Of a DNA stretch of 64,000 bases, positions 46,974 to 57,029 are shown piece after piece. Source of the DNA: Mycobacterium sp. SMC-8 (GTDB lineage Bacteria; Actinomycetota; Actinomycetes; Mycobacteriales; Mycobacteriaceae); contig NZ_CP079865.1 of the NCBI RefSeq assembly GCF_025263565.1, positions 1,798,001 through 1,862,000 of the forward strand. Direction: 5' to 3'. A program made the position numbers and the translations under genes. The notes under the pieces are model-generated. The model had not been told where the DNA came from. It saw only the letters and a list, made by a program, of their open reading frames with translations, and did not search any database. Each line of letters opens with the position of its first letter. Position 1 is the stretch's first letter.

Positions 46974-47405
46974 TTAAAAGAACTGGGCGGCAACGAAGCC
47001 CGCGACCAGCACGGCCGTGCCGCCGATCTCGCCGACGATCAGCGCGGCCATCGCCACCCGCACGGTGGTGTCGACGCGTTCGAATTGGTTGGTGGTGTCG
47101 CGCCGCATCCCGTGCATCACGTAGGTGGCTATCGCGAGCACGAAGAACGCGACCACCACCGCCGCCGAGGCCAGGTTGACCCACGTCGGCCAAGCGCTGA
47201 GTTCGACGAACACCGCCAGCAGCATCGTCGCGAACGCGTACAGCAGCGCCGCGCGGTGGGCGATGTCGACGTACGGGTGGGCCAGGTGGTCGGGGCTGGT
47301 GGCCATCTGCCGGTACTTCCAGATGCCCAGCACCAGTGCCCACAGGAAGATCAGCCCGGCGGCGAGCACGGTCAGAGCGGTGTCGACGGCCAGCGGGGTG
47401 GTCAT
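46974..47405 (-). CDS. Four-helix membrane protein, unknown function
   Basis: This 143-residue protein has four hydrophobic segments: TALTVLAAGLIFLWALVLGI, ALLYAFATMLLAVFVELSAW, LASAAVVVAFFVLAIATYVM and AALIVGEIGGTAVLVAGFVA. There is a cytoplasmic-looking loop WKYRQMATSPDHLAHPYVD. ATG 47405 is chosen because the first helix follows at once; upstream residues are Arg-rich and not membrane-like. I recognise no named family. It is convergent with the PEP mutase-like gene and divergent from nirB, so it may share control with nitrite reduction, though this is only positional. Confidence 0.75.
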   Translation of the reverse strand: MTTPLAVDTALTVLAAGLIFLWALVLGIWKYRQMATSPDHLAHPYVDIAHRAALLYAFATMLLAVFVELSAWPTWVNLASAAVVVAFFVLAIATYVMHGMRRDTTNQFERVDTTVRVAMAALIVGEIGGTAVLVAGFVAAQFF

Positions 47406-47487
47406 GGAGACAGCACAGTACCGGCGGGGTCCTTGTGGGCCCCGGCGAACCGGCTCACAAGGTTCGCGGCGCCGACGTGAGCACCCC

Positions 47488-47503
47488 GTGACGGACGCTT
47501 CAC
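47488..47503 (+). promoter_or_regulatory. Possible GlnR-type site upstream of nirB
   Basis: GTGAC followed by nine bases and another AC fits the loose AC-n9-AC pattern reported for mycobacterial GlnR. It is 45 bases before the nirB start. The pattern is weak and frequent by chance; it is listed because GlnR and NnaR control nirBD in M. smegmatis. Confidence 0.25.
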
Positions 47504-47547
47504 ACGAGGCGACACGGTGGCAATATCGGCTCCCTACCGTGGCCGTC

Positions 47548-50106
47548 ATGAGCTCTACTTCGCACGTCGTGGTCGTCGGTCACGGCATGGTCGGCCACCG
47601 GTTCGTCGAGGCGCTGCGGTCGCGCGACACCGCGAACGCGTGGCGGGTGACCGTGCTGGCCGAGGAACTCGACGCGGCCTACGACCGGGTCGGGCTGACC
47701 GGCTACACAGAGCACTGGGAGCGTGCCCGGCTGGCGCTGCCGGGCAACGACTACTCCGGCGACGACCTCGTCGACGTCCGGCTGGGTCACCGGGTGACAG
47801 GAATCGACCGCACGGAAAGGACCGTCACCACCGCTGACGGCACCCGAGTCCACTACGACGCGCTGGTGCTGGCCACCGGTTCCTACGCGTTCGTGCCGCC
47901 GATCCCCGGACGCGATCTGCCGTCCTGCCACGTCTACCGGACCCTCGACGACCTCGACGCCATCTACGCCGACGCCGTGCGCACCCGCGAAAGCAACGGC
48001 GCGCCGGTCGGAGTCGTGATCGGCGGTGGCCTGTTGGGGCTGGAGGCAGCGAATGCGTTGCGCGGCTTCGGGTTACAGGCACACGTGGTGGAGCGCTCGT
48101 CGCGGCTGATGTCCCAGCAGCTCGACGAGGCCGGCGGGGCGCTGCTGGGCCGGATGATCGCCGACCTCGGCATCACCGTGCACACCGACGTGGGCACCGA
48201 GTCCATCAGGCCCGCGCAGCGCAACCGGCCGCTGCGGCGCAGTGAAGAGGACGATTCCGTGCGGGTGATGCTCAGCGACGGGACGGCCATCGACGCCCGC
48301 GTCGTGGTGTTCGCCGCCGGGGTCCGGCCGCGGGACGAGCTCGCGCGCGAGGCCGGCCTGGCGATCGCCGACCGCGGCGGCGTGCTGACCGACGTGACCT
48401 GTGCCACCAGCGATCCCGCGATCTACGCGATCGGCGAGGTGGCCGCGATCGAGGGCCGCTGCTACGGGTTGGTCGGGCCCGGGTACACCAGTGCCGAAGT
48501 GGTCGCCGACCGGCTGCTGGGCGGCGGGGCGGAGTTCCCCGAGGCCGACATGTCGACCAAGCTCAAACTGCTCGGTGTCGACGTCGCCAGCTTCGGCGAT
48601 GCGATGGGCACCACGCCGGACTGCCTCGACGTGGTGGTCAACGACGCGGTGAACCAGACCTACGCCAAACTCGTGCTCTCCGACGACGCGAAAACCCTGC
48701 TCGGCGGCATCCTGGTCGGTGACGCCTCCTCCTACGGGCTGCTGCGGCCGATGGTGGGCGAACCCCTGCCCGGCGCGCCGCTGGCGCTGATCGCCCCGTC
48801 GGGGACCGACGGCGGCGGGCTCGGCGTCGGAGCCCTGCCCGACGGCGCCCAGATCTGTTCGTGCAACAACGTCACCAAGGGCGACCTCACGGAGGCGATC
48901 GCGTCCGGCTGCTGCGACGTGCCCGCGCTGAAGAAGTGCACACTGGCCGGCACCTCGTGCGGGTCGTGCGTACCGCTGCTCAAGCAGCTCCTCGAGGCCG
49001 AGGGCGTCGAGCAGTCGAAGTCGTTGTGCGAGCACTTCTCTCAATCGCGTGCCGAGATGTTCGAGCTCATCAGCGCCACCGAGATCCGCACCTTCTCGGG
49101 GCTGATCGAGAGGTTCGGCACCGGCAGGGGCTGCGACATCTGCAAACCCACGGTCGCGTCGATCCTGGCCTCGACCAGTTCGGACCACATCCTCGACGGC
49201 GAACAGGCCTCCCTGCAGGACTCGAACGACCATTTCCTGGCCAACATCCAGCGCAACGGCAGCTATTCAGTGGTGCCGCGGGTGCCCGGCGGTGACATCA
49301 CCCCCGAACACCTGATCCTGATCGGGGAGATCGCAAGGGATTTCGGGTTGTACACCAAGATCACCGGCGGCCAGCGCATCGACATGTTCGGCGCGCGCGT
49401 CGACCAGCTGCCCGAGATCTGGCGCCGGCTCGTCGACGGGGGCATGGAATCCGGTCACGCCTATGGCAAATCGTTACGCACCGTGAAGAGCTGCGTCGGC
49501 AGCGACTGGTGCCGCTACGGCCAACAGGATTCGGTGCAGATGGCGATCAACCTGGAACTGCGCTACCGCGGGCTGCGCGCCCCGCACAAGATCAAGATGG
49601 GCGTGTCCGGGTGCGCGCGCGAATGCGCGGAGGCCCGCGGCAAGGACGTCGGCGTCATCGCCACCGAGACCGGCTGGAACCTGTATGTCGGCGGCAACGG
49701 CGGAATGACACCGCGGCATGCCGAACTGCTGGCCGGCGACCTCGACGACGAGACGCTGATCCGCTACATCGACCGTTTCCTGATGTTCTACATCCGCACC
49801 GCGGATCGTCTGCAACGCACCGCACCCTGGGTCGAGGAGAAAGGTCTGGAGCATCTGCGAGAGGTGATCTGCGACGACTCGCTGGGTCTGGCCGCCGAGT
49901 TCGAGGATGCGATCGCCCGCCACGTCTCGGGTTACGCGTGCGAATGGAAAGGCGTGCTGGAGGATCCCGACAAGCTGGCGCGGTTCGTGTCGTTCGTCAA
50001 CGCCCCCGACGTGCCTGACCCCACGGTCGCGTTCATAGAGAACGCCGGCCGCATGGTTCCGGCGCCGAGCACAACACACATTGGTATGCCGAAGGTGGGA
50101 AGGTAG
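47548..50106 (+). CDS. nirB: NADH-dependent nitrite reductase large subunit
   Basis: This 852-residue enzyme (Rv0252 853) reduces nitrite to ammonium. Domains: FAD/NADH reductase (VVVVGHGMVGHRFVEAL, then GVVIGGGLLGLEAANAL), a BFD-like 2Fe-2S region (CSCNNVTKGDL ... GTSCGSCVPLL), and the sirohaem/4Fe-4S half with KSCVGSDWCRYGQQD and GVSGCARECAEARGKD. ATG 47548 is chosen at the Rossmann strand. It is in an operon with nirD 7 bases downstream. The sirohydrochlorin chelatase-like gene and NnaR-type regulator nearby fit sirohaem supply and control. Confidence 0.95.
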   Translation: MSSTSHVVVVGHGMVGHRFVEALRSRDTANAWRVTVLAEELDAAYDRVGLTGYTEHWERARLALPGNDYSGDDLVDVRLGHRVTGIDRTERTVTTADGTRVHYDALVLATGSYAFVPPIPGRDLPSCHVYRTLDDLDAIYADAVRTRESNGAPVGVVIGGGLLGLEAANALRGFGLQAHVVERSSRLMSQQLDEAGGALLGRMIADLGITVHTDVGTESIRPAQRNRPLRRSEEDDSVRVMLSDGTAIDARVVVFAAGVRPRDELAREAGLAIADRGGVLTDVTCATSDPAIYAIGEVAAIEGRCYGLVGPGYTSAEVVADRLLGGGAEFPEADMSTKLKLLGVDVASFGDAMGTTPDCLDVVVNDAVNQTYAKLVLSDDAKTLLGGILVGDASSYGLLRPMVGEPLPGAPLALIAPSGTDGGGLGVGALPDGAQICSCNNVTKGDLTEAIASGCCDVPALKKCTLAGTSCGSCVPLLKQLLEAEGVEQSKSLCEHFSQSRAEMFELISATEIRTFSGLIERFGTGRGCDICKPTVASILASTSSDHILDGEQASLQDSNDHFLANIQRNGSYSVVPRVPGGDITPEHLILIGEIARDFGLYTKITGGQRIDMFGARVDQLPEIWRRLVDGGMESGHAYGKSLRTVKSCVGSDWCRYGQQDSVQMAINLELRYRGLRAPHKIKMGVSGCARECAEARGKDVGVIATETGWNLYVGGNGGMTPRHAELLAGDLDDETLIRYIDRFLMFYIRTADRLQRTAPWVEEKGLEHLREVICDDSLGLAAEFEDAIARHVSGYACEWKGVLEDPDKLARFVSFVNAPDVPDPTVAFIENAGRMVPAPSTTHIGMPKVGR

Positions 50107-50113
50107 CCCGAAG

Positions 50114-50461
50114 ATGACTCTGCTCAACGATGTTCAGGTCTGGACCACGGCCTGCCGGTACGACTTCCTGATCCCGAACCGCGGCGTCGGTGTGCTGCTG
50201 CCCGGCGGCGCTCAAGCCGCGCTGTTCCGCCTGGACGACGGGACCCTGCACGCCATCGGCAACATCGACCCGTTCTGCGGCGCGGCGGTGATGTCGCGCG
50301 GCATCGTGGGCGACCGGGCGGGCCGGGCGGTGGTGCAGTCGCCGATCAAGAAGCAGGCGTTCGCGTTCGACGACGGCAGCTGCCTCGATGACCCCGACCA
50401 CTGTCTGCCGGTGTACGAGACGAGGATCACCCCCGACGGGGACGTCCAGATCGGCTCCTGA
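50114..50461 (+). CDS. nirD: Nitrite reductase small subunit
   Basis: This 115-residue Rieske-fold protein (Rv0253 118) contains RYDFLIPNRGVGVLLPGGAQ, ALFRLDDGTLHAIGNIDPFC and a C-terminal HCLPVYETRITPDGDVQI. The Cys-His cluster ligands of true Rieske proteins are absent, as expected for NirD. It partners NirB in cytoplasmic nitrite reduction. A degenerate copy of the palindromic repeat follows its stop by 19 bases. Confidence 0.93.
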   Translation: MTLLNDVQVWTTACRYDFLIPNRGVGVLLPGGAQAALFRLDDGTLHAIGNIDPFCGAAVMSRGIVGDRAGRAVVQSPIKKQAFAFDDGSCLDDPDHCLPVYETRITPDGDVQIGS

Positions 50462-50480
50462 TCCCGGCGTGCCTGTATCC

Positions 50481-50540
50481 CGCGAAATCGCATTCCACGC
50501 GGCCTTTTCGCGCTTTTGGCCGCGCAGATCGCAATCTCGT
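50481..50540. repeat. Palindromic repeat copy 3, right arm degenerate
   Basis: The left part CGCGAAATCGCATTCCACGCG minus its ends is the same core as at 1688-1748. The right arm is decayed (CGCGCAGATCGCAATCTCG instead of the expected complement), so pairing is partial. It lies between nirD and fdxA, just before the fdxA DosR-like box. Confidence 0.65.
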
Positions 50541-50552
50541 CGTGATGAAGTA

Positions 50553-50566
50553 GGGACTTTCGGCCC
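50553..50566. promoter_or_regulatory. Candidate DosR box upstream of fdxA
   Basis: GGGACTTTCGGCCC matches 12 of 14 positions of the DosR core GGGACT-WW-AG-TCCC. Its centre is about 32 bases before a TAACCT -10-like element (50590-50595), which puts it at the -35 region, the usual activating position. FdxA of M. tuberculosis is a known DosR target. Confidence 0.55.
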
Positions 50567-50602
50567 CTGTCCTGCCCGCTCCGGTTTTCTAACCTCGACG
50601 GC

Positions 50603-50956
50603 ATGACCTACGTGATCGGTAGCGCGTGTGTGGACATCGTCGACAAGTCGTGCGTGCAGGAGTGCCCGGCCGACTGCCGCTACGAGGGCGATCGCGCGAT
50701 GTACATCAACCCGAACGAGTGCGTGGACTGCGGGGCGTGCCGCATCGCGTGCCGGGTCGATGCGATCTACTACGAGACCGACCTGCCCGACGAGGAGCTG
50801 GCGTTCCTGGAGGACAACGCCGCATTCTTCACCTCGACGCTTCCCGGCCGCGACGCGCCGCTCGGCGATCCGGGCGGTGCGTCGAAGCTGGGCCGGGTCG
50901 GGGCCGACACCCCGCTGGTGGCGGCGCTGCCGCCGTCGTCGACTCCGCACCCCTGA
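50603..50956 (+). CDS. fdxA: 7Fe ferredoxin FdxA
   Basis: This 117-residue ferredoxin with both 3Fe-4S and 4Fe-4S centres has DKSCVQECPADCRYEGDRAM in the N-terminal part and the full NECVDCGACRIACRVDAIYY set next to it. The extended C-terminus is usual for mycobacterial FdxA. It carries electrons at low potential, partner unknown. ATG 50603 follows the promoter closely. The DosR-like box upstream suggests hypoxic induction. Its 3' end is only 3 bases from the convergent chelatase-like gene. Confidence 0.92.
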   Translation: MTYVIGSACVDIVDKSCVQECPADCRYEGDRAMYINPNECVDCGACRIACRVDAIYYETDLPDEELAFLEDNAAFFTSTLPGRDAPLGDPGGASKLGRVGADTPLVAALPPSSTPHP

Positions 50957-50959
50957 CAC

Positions 50960-51667
50960 TCATCGCCGAAATTGCGTTAAGGCAGGCGCGCACTCGGAGT
51001 CGAACCCTGCCCGCCGGAAACGGTTGGCGATCAACCGAGTGATGCCGGGATGGGTGCCCAGCGGATCGGTCACCACATCGGCCCCGCTCGCGCGGAGCCG
51101 GTCCTGAAACAACCCGTCGGACAACAGGTATGAGGCGACCGCCACCCGTCCGCCGGGCCGCCGCAGTGCGGTCACCGCGTCGGCGATCCGAGGTTCCCCG
51201 GTGGCAGCGAAGGCCAGTTCCACCCGCGTGCCGAGCGTGGCCGACAGCCACGTGGCGGTGGTGTGCAGATCGCGCATCGCCCGCCGGTCGGATGTGCCCG
51301 CCGCGGCCAGGATCACCGAATCATCGGTTCGCCAACCCGACTCGACAAGACGGTCGACCAGCACCCGGATCAGTGCGGGATCGGGCCCGAGCGCCCGGGT
51401 GACGACGACATCGCCGTGACCACTTGTCGCGATGTGAGCCGGGATGTCGACGCGGACGTGATAGCCGCTGGCGAGAAACGCGGGCACCAGCACGGTCGGC
51501 TCGCGCCGGAAGGTGCCGAGCACCTCGGCCGGCGTGGGGCCCAGCACGTCGACGAACGCCACGCGCACCGGGCGCTCCAGTGTCGCCGACACCTGCGCGG
51601 CAAGGTCGGCGATCAACGCGACCCCGCTCTGCTTGCGGGTGCCGTGCGCGACCAGGACCAGGTTCAT
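50960..51667 (-). CDS. Sirohydrochlorin chelatase-like protein (CbiX/SirB type)
   Basis: This 235-residue protein (Rv0259c 247) begins MNLVLVAHGTRKQSGVALI with the metal-site His of the CbiX family, and has a second half VILAAAGTSDRRAMRDLHTT built as a pseudo-repeat. It probably inserts iron into sirohydrochlorin for the sirohaem of NirB. ATG 51667 overlaps the upstream regulator's stop as ATGA, so the two are coupled. The last codons (ALTQFRR) are spelled by a remnant of the palindromic repeat, see 50965-50982. Confidence 0.85.
   Translation of the reverse strand: MNLVLVAHGTRKQSGVALIADLAAQVSATLERPVRVAFVDVLGPTPAEVLGTFRREPTVLVPAFLASGYHVRVDIPAHIATSGHGDVVVTRALGPDPALIRVLVDRLVESGWRTDDSVILAAAGTSDRRAMRDLHTTATWLSATLGTRVELAFAATGEPRIADAVTALRRPGGRVAVASYLLSDGLFQDRLRASGADVVTDPLGTHPGITRLIANRFRRAGFDSECAPALTQFRR
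50965..50982. repeat. Half-copy remnant of the palindromic repeat
   Basis: GCCGAAATTGCGTTAAG resembles one arm of the dispersed palindrome (compare GCCGAAATTGCATTCC at 55284). No second arm is visible. It encodes the last residues of the chelatase-like protein. Confidence 0.4.
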
Positions 51668-52806
51668 GACGCGACCACCTCGTCGACCGGCAATCGGTAG
51701 CCGCGCTTGACCACCGTCGACACCATCTTCTTGTCTCCCAGCGCCGTTCGCAGGCGCAGCACGGCCGTCTCGACGGCGTGGGTGTCGGTGCTGCTGCCCG
51801 GCAGCGCGCGCAGCAGGTCGACTCGCGAGACCACCGCGCCCGGTCGCAGTGCCAGCGCCCGGATCGTCGCCATCGCCGCCGGCGAGAGCGCCTTGACCGC
51901 GCCGTCGACCAGCACGCAGGTGCCGCGGATCTCTAACAGGTGCCCGGCCACCCGCACGGTACGTGCCTGCAGCAGCGGCAGTTCGTCGGTGATGTGACGT
52001 GCCAACGCGCCCAACCGCATTCGCTCCGGCGCCGAGGTCGGCACCCCTAGCCGCACCAGCGGACGGGCGGTGACGGGGCCGACGCACATCGCGTGCACGC
52101 CGGTGCGCAGCGCCGAGAGCACCTCGGCCTCCAGGCCCATCTCGGTGGCGCGCAGCAACACCGACGCCACCGCGGGTGCCGAGGTGAAACTGACCGCGTC
52201 GAACTTCTGCTCCGCGATGCCGGCCACCAACTGGTCGAACTCACCGTTGCGCGGTGCCGGGTGCCAGCGGTACACGCGGATAGGCACCACTTCGGCACCC
52301 GCGGCGCGCAACTCGTCGAGGAACTCGGGGAAGGGGTCCCATTCGGCGGTCGCCCCGTGCAGCTGCACCGCGATGCGTGCGCCGGCGATGCCGCCCTCAA
52401 GCAGGTAGTGCAGCAGTTCGCGGGAGGATTCCGATTCCGGCGACCACTCCTCGGGCAGTCCCGCCGCGCGTAGGGCTCCCGTCGCCTTCGGTCCGCGCGA
52501 CACGATGCGGGCGTTGCTCAACGCGGTGGTGAGCTCGGTGGCCATACCCCAGCCATCAGCGGCGGCGACCCAGCCGCGGAAGCCGATGCCGGTGGTCGCG
52601 ATGACGATGTCGGGCGGGGTTTCGATCAGCGCGCGGGTGTGCTGACGCAATTCGTCGTCGTCGGGCAGCGGCACCATCTCGATCGCGGCGGCGCTCGTCA
52701 CAGTCGCACCACGGCGCCGCAGCAGCGCGCTCAATTCGTCGGCGCGCCGCGCGGAGGTCACCGCAACCCGGAATCCGGTGAGCGGCGCCCAGTCCGGCTC
52801 ACTCAT
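51664..52806 (-). CDS. nnaR: NnaR-type regulator: uroporphyrinogen-III synthase domain fused to winged helix
   Basis: The 380-residue fusion (Rv0260c) has a HemD-like domain (about 8-260; FRVAVTSARRADELSALLRR, IATTGIGFRGWVAAADGWGM, SFTSAPAVASVLL) and an OmpR-type DNA-binding domain (about 285-375; LSPAAMATIRALALRPGAVV, HAVETAVLRLRTALGDKK, STVVKRGYRLPV). In M. smegmatis such a protein, NnaR, activates nitrate and nitrite assimilation genes with GlnR. Its coupling to the chelatase-like gene and nearness to nirBD support that role. The narK nitrate transporter that adjoins it in other species is not present here. Confidence 0.87.
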   Translation of the reverse strand: MSEPDWAPLTGFRVAVTSARRADELSALLRRRGATVTSAAAIEMVPLPDDDELRQHTRALIETPPDIVIATTGIGFRGWVAAADGWGMATELTTALSNARIVSRGPKATGALRAAGLPEEWSPESESSRELLHYLLEGGIAGARIAVQLHGATAEWDPFPEFLDELRAAGAEVVPIRVYRWHPAPRNGEFDQLVAGIAEQKFDAVSFTSAPAVASVLLRATEMGLEAEVLSALRTGVHAMCVGPVTARPLVRLGVPTSAPERMRLGALARHITDELPLLQARTVRVAGHLLEIRGTCVLVDGAVKALSPAAMATIRALALRPGAVVSRVDLLRALPGSSTDTHAVETAVLRLRTALGDKKMVSTVVKRGYRLPVDEVVAS

Positions 52807-52921
52807 GCCACCTGTCTATTCAGGCCGTGTTTCGGTGTGATTAACCGGCCGTTGCGCAGCCGTGTCGCCCCCGCTCAGAGCGTGAAATTCCGTTCACCGC
52901 GGACCGGGTGCCCCTGTGAGG

Positions 52922-54413
<1,492 letters not shown>

Positions 54414-54417
<4 letters not shown>

Positions 54418-54521
54418 GACGCCGCCTCCCTCACGTCCGCTTCACCTGTTTTGCTCCTCGCGTCCGCCTCATCTGTTTTGCTCCTCGCGTCCGCGGTGCT
54501 TGTTTTGCTCCTCACGTCCGC
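54414..54521 (-). repeat. 27-bp tandem repeat forming the pxpB 3' end
   Basis: Four units (54495-54521, 54468-54494, 54441-54467, 54414-54440) each begin GCGGACG on the minus strand; the first three contain GAGGAGCAAAACA, while the last is diverged and holds the stop/start ATGA with pxpC. The unit keeps the reading frame. Confidence 0.85.
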
Positions 54522-55184
54522 GGTCTGAAACCGGACCCACATTCCCGGCGTCAGCAGCGCCGGGTTCTCCCGGTCGGCGTCCCACAGCACCGCCGAGGTA
54601 CGGCCGATCAACTGCCAGCCGCCGGGGGACTCGCGCGGGTAGATGCCGCTGAACTCGCCGGCCAGCCCGACCGAGCCGACCGGCACCCTGGTGCGCGGTT
54701 CGGCCCGGCGGGGCACCGCGAGCCGTTCGTCCCCACCGACCAGGTACGCGAAGCCCGGCGCGAACCCGCAGAATCCCACCCGCCACAACCGCCCGGTGTG
54801 CGCAGCGATGACCTCGTCGCGGCTCAACCCGGTGAGCCGGGCGACCTCGTCGAGATCCTCGCCGTCGTACACGACGTCGATGACGGCGTCGGGGGTGTCG
54901 GGAGCCGTCGATTCGGCCAGGGCCTGCGCGGTCGGCCGGACCGCTGCCAGCCGCTGCCGCGTCGGGGCCCGGTAGCGGCTGCCCGCCAGTTTCACCAGCG
55001 CGGTCCGCGCGGCGGGCACGACGTCTTCCACGCCCGGCAGATCAGCTGCCCGAATGGCGTCGGTCCATGCGAGAACCTCTGTGCTGCCGTCGAATTCGAG
55101 GAGCAGCGCCCGATCGCCGTAGTCAAGAATCTTCTGTACGCCCCCGGTGCGCACTGTGTGTATTGCATCCGCAGTCACGCTCAT
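54414..55184 (-). CDS. pxpB: 5-oxoprolinase subunit B-like protein (PxpB/KipI) with repeat tail
   Basis: This 256-residue protein has the KipI/PxpB core to about residue 215: [40 protein letters not shown] and the signature [18 protein letters not shown], then [16 protein letters not shown]. Rv0264c is about 210 residues, so the last 36 are extra: they are nine-residue repeats [36 protein letters not shown], made by a 27-bp tandem repeat. The tail is highly charged and probably disordered. ATG 55184 precedes VTADAIHTV. Confidence 0.87.
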
Positions 55185-55283
55185 AGCGCTACGTTACCGT
55201 CGGGTAGCTTCGAAATCTGCCCCTCGGCCAAGCTCTGTGAGCCTTGCCAGAACCCCCTTACCGAAGGCTCAAAATCCCGTCCT

Positions 55284-55344
55284 GCCGAAATTGCATTCCA
55301 GCAGGTCGCCACTCGAACTATCGCTGGCGGAATGCAATTTCGGC
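55284..55344. repeat. Palindromic repeat copy 4, diverged
   Basis: GCCGAAATTGCATTCC (55284-55299) and its exact complement (55329-55344) enclose 29 bases. The arm differs from the 1688 copy by compensating changes (GATTTCGG to AATTTCGG with its partner), so pairing is kept. It lies 10 bases beyond the transporter gene stop and could end its message. Confidence 0.75.
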
Positions 55345-55353
55345 GGGAAGGAG

Positions 55354-56046
55354 TCAGACGGTCAGCGGCTGGTAGCTCGGCTCGCGGTGCTTGATGAACG
55401 CGATCACGCGGTAGGTGACCGGCAGGATCGCGACCTCGACCAGGGTCTTGTACAGCCAGCCCTGGGCGGTGTAGGTCAGGAAGTCGCCGAACGACGTGAT
55501 GCCGATGACGCTTGCGGCGATCGCGCAGAACACCACGGTGTCGCCCAGCTGCCCGACGAACGTCGACCCGATCAGCCGGGCCCACAGGTACTTCTCCTTG
55601 GTGCGCTCCTTGATCAGCACCAGCGACCACGCGTTGAGGGTCTGCCCGACGAGGAAGCCGGCGAGCCCGGCGACGATCAGGCCCGTGTACGCGTGCACGA
55701 CGTTCTCGAAGTGCTCCTGGTTCGGGTAGAAGTCGGCTGCGGGAAGGTAGATGGTGGCCCAGAAAGCGAGGGCGGCAAGGGCGTTCATCGCGAAGCCGGT
55801 GTAGATGGCGCGCCGGGCGGCCTTGAACCCGTACACCTCGGACAGCACGTCGCCGATCACGTACGTCAGTGGGAACACGATGAACCCGCCGTCGGTGATG
55901 ATCGGCCCGAACTCGACGCCCTTGGTCGCGGTGACGTTGGAGATGATCACCAGCGCGGTGAAGATCGCGACGAGGACCGGATAGTAGGCCGACCCGACGC
56001 GGGCGAATGAGGCGTGCTGGTCCTGGTCGACGGCGGAGTCTGTCAC
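55354..56046 (-). CDS. Queuosine precursor transporter (YhhQ family)
   Basis: This 230-residue membrane protein has about six helices. YhhQ/QPTR motifs are visible: VLVAIFTALVIISNVTATKG, FPLTYVIGDVLSEVYGFKAA, FLVGQTLNAWSLVLIKER and ARLIGSTFVGQLGDTVVFCA. It imports a 7-deazaguanine (preQ0 or preQ1) for tRNA modification. GTG 56046 starts the protein. It lies 12 bases after the siderophore lipoprotein gene stop on the same strand. No queuosine biosynthesis gene or preQ1 riboswitch is visible nearby. Confidence 0.88.
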   Translation of the reverse strand: MTDSAVDQDQHASFARVGSAYYPVLVAIFTALVIISNVTATKGVEFGPIITDGGFIVFPLTYVIGDVLSEVYGFKAARRAIYTGFAMNALAALAFWATIYLPAADFYPNQEHFENVVHAYTGLIVAGLAGFLVGQTLNAWSLVLIKERTKEKYLWARLIGSTFVGQLGDTVVFCAIAASVIGITSFGDFLTYTAQGWLYKTLVEVAILPVTYRVIAFIKHREPSYQPLTV

Positions 56047-56058
56047 CGGCCCATTAGA

Positions 56059-57009
56059 TCAGCCGACGGCGGCGGCGAGCATCGACGGCAGCCGGTCGGC
56101 GACCACCGGATACGACAGCGTCGAGGCGTAGGCGATGGCGCCCGCGAGCTCCTTGCCGGTGAACACGTGGCGCTGCGCCGGAATCCCGGCGATGGCCGGG
56201 TCGGCCAGCAGCGCGGCCTGCTCTTGGTCGCTCTCGGTGGTCCAGACCAGCACGTCGGCGGCTCCCAGCACCTCGGCGATCCCGTCGCGCGGGATCAGGG
56301 CGTCGTCGGTCTCGAGGACTGTCAACCCCATCTGGGTCAGGAACTCGTGCCGCCAGGACGGGCCGCTGACCTGCACGCTGTCGCGGAACAGCGTGCCCGC
56401 CAACAGCACGGCCTTCTTCCCGGCGAACTGCGGATGACTGTCCTTGACGCCGCCGAACCTCGCGTCGACGTCCGCGATCAGCTTCTGCATGTCGTCATGA
56501 CGGAACACCGCCTGGCCGATCGCCCCGGCCTGATCGCGCCACGGCTCGAAGAACGCCGCGGAACCCGACTGTGCGATCGTCGGCGCGATCTCCGAGAGCC
56601 GCGTGTAGGTGTCCTGATCGAGGCCGGCATCAGTCGCGACGATCAGGTCGGGGGCAAGACCCGCGATCTGCTCGACCTGGATTCCGTCGGCCAGCGACAG
56701 CACCACCGGCTGCGCCCCGCCGAGTCGCGGCTGCGCCCACGGCCACACACCGAACGGCTCGGCGCCGAACCAGTCGGTCACCGCGATCGGGACGACGCCG
56801 AGGGCCAGTAGGTCGTCGGCGTCGGTCAGGCCGGCGCTGACCACCCGGGTGGGCGTTTTCGGGATCTTCGTCTCGCCGAACGCGTGGCGCACCGTCACCG
56901 AGCCGTCGCTCGCGATCGCACCGGGCTTCTCGGAGCCGCAGGCGGTCAGCAACGCCGCCGCGCCGGCGCTCATCGTCAGGAACCGGCGCCGGGGCACCAA
57001 GGTGGGCAC
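56059..57009 (-). CDS. Siderophore-type ABC substrate-binding lipoprotein (Rv0265c homologue)
   Basis: This 316-residue periplasmic iron-siderophore binding protein has an N-terminus PRRRFLTMSAGAAALLTAC that combines a twin-arginine motif with a lipobox, so it is probably exported folded by Tat and then lipidated. The body shows GETKIPKTPTRVVSAGLTDA, QVEQIAGLAPDLIVATDAG and the C-terminal VWTTESDQEQ typical of FecB/FhuD folds. GTG 57009 is the best start before the signal; ribosome site is weak. No permease or ATPase genes are adjacent. Rv0265c is 330 residues. Confidence 0.88.
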   Translation of the reverse strand: MPTLVPRRRFLTMSAGAAALLTACGSEKPGAIASDGSVTVRHAFGETKIPKTPTRVVSAGLTDADDLLALGVVPIAVTDWFGAEPFGVWPWAQPRLGGAQPVVLSLADGIQVEQIAGLAPDLIVATDAGLDQDTYTRLSEIAPTIAQSGSAAFFEPWRDQAGAIGQAVFRHDDMQKLIADVDARFGGVKDSHPQFAGKKAVLLAGTLFRDSVQVSGPSWRHEFLTQMGLTVLETDDALIPRDGIAEVLGAADVLVWTTESDQEQAALLADPAIAGIPAQRHVFTGKELAGAIAYASTLSYPVVADRLPSMLAAAVG

Positions 57010-57029
57010 GAGAACGGAAGTGACGAGTG

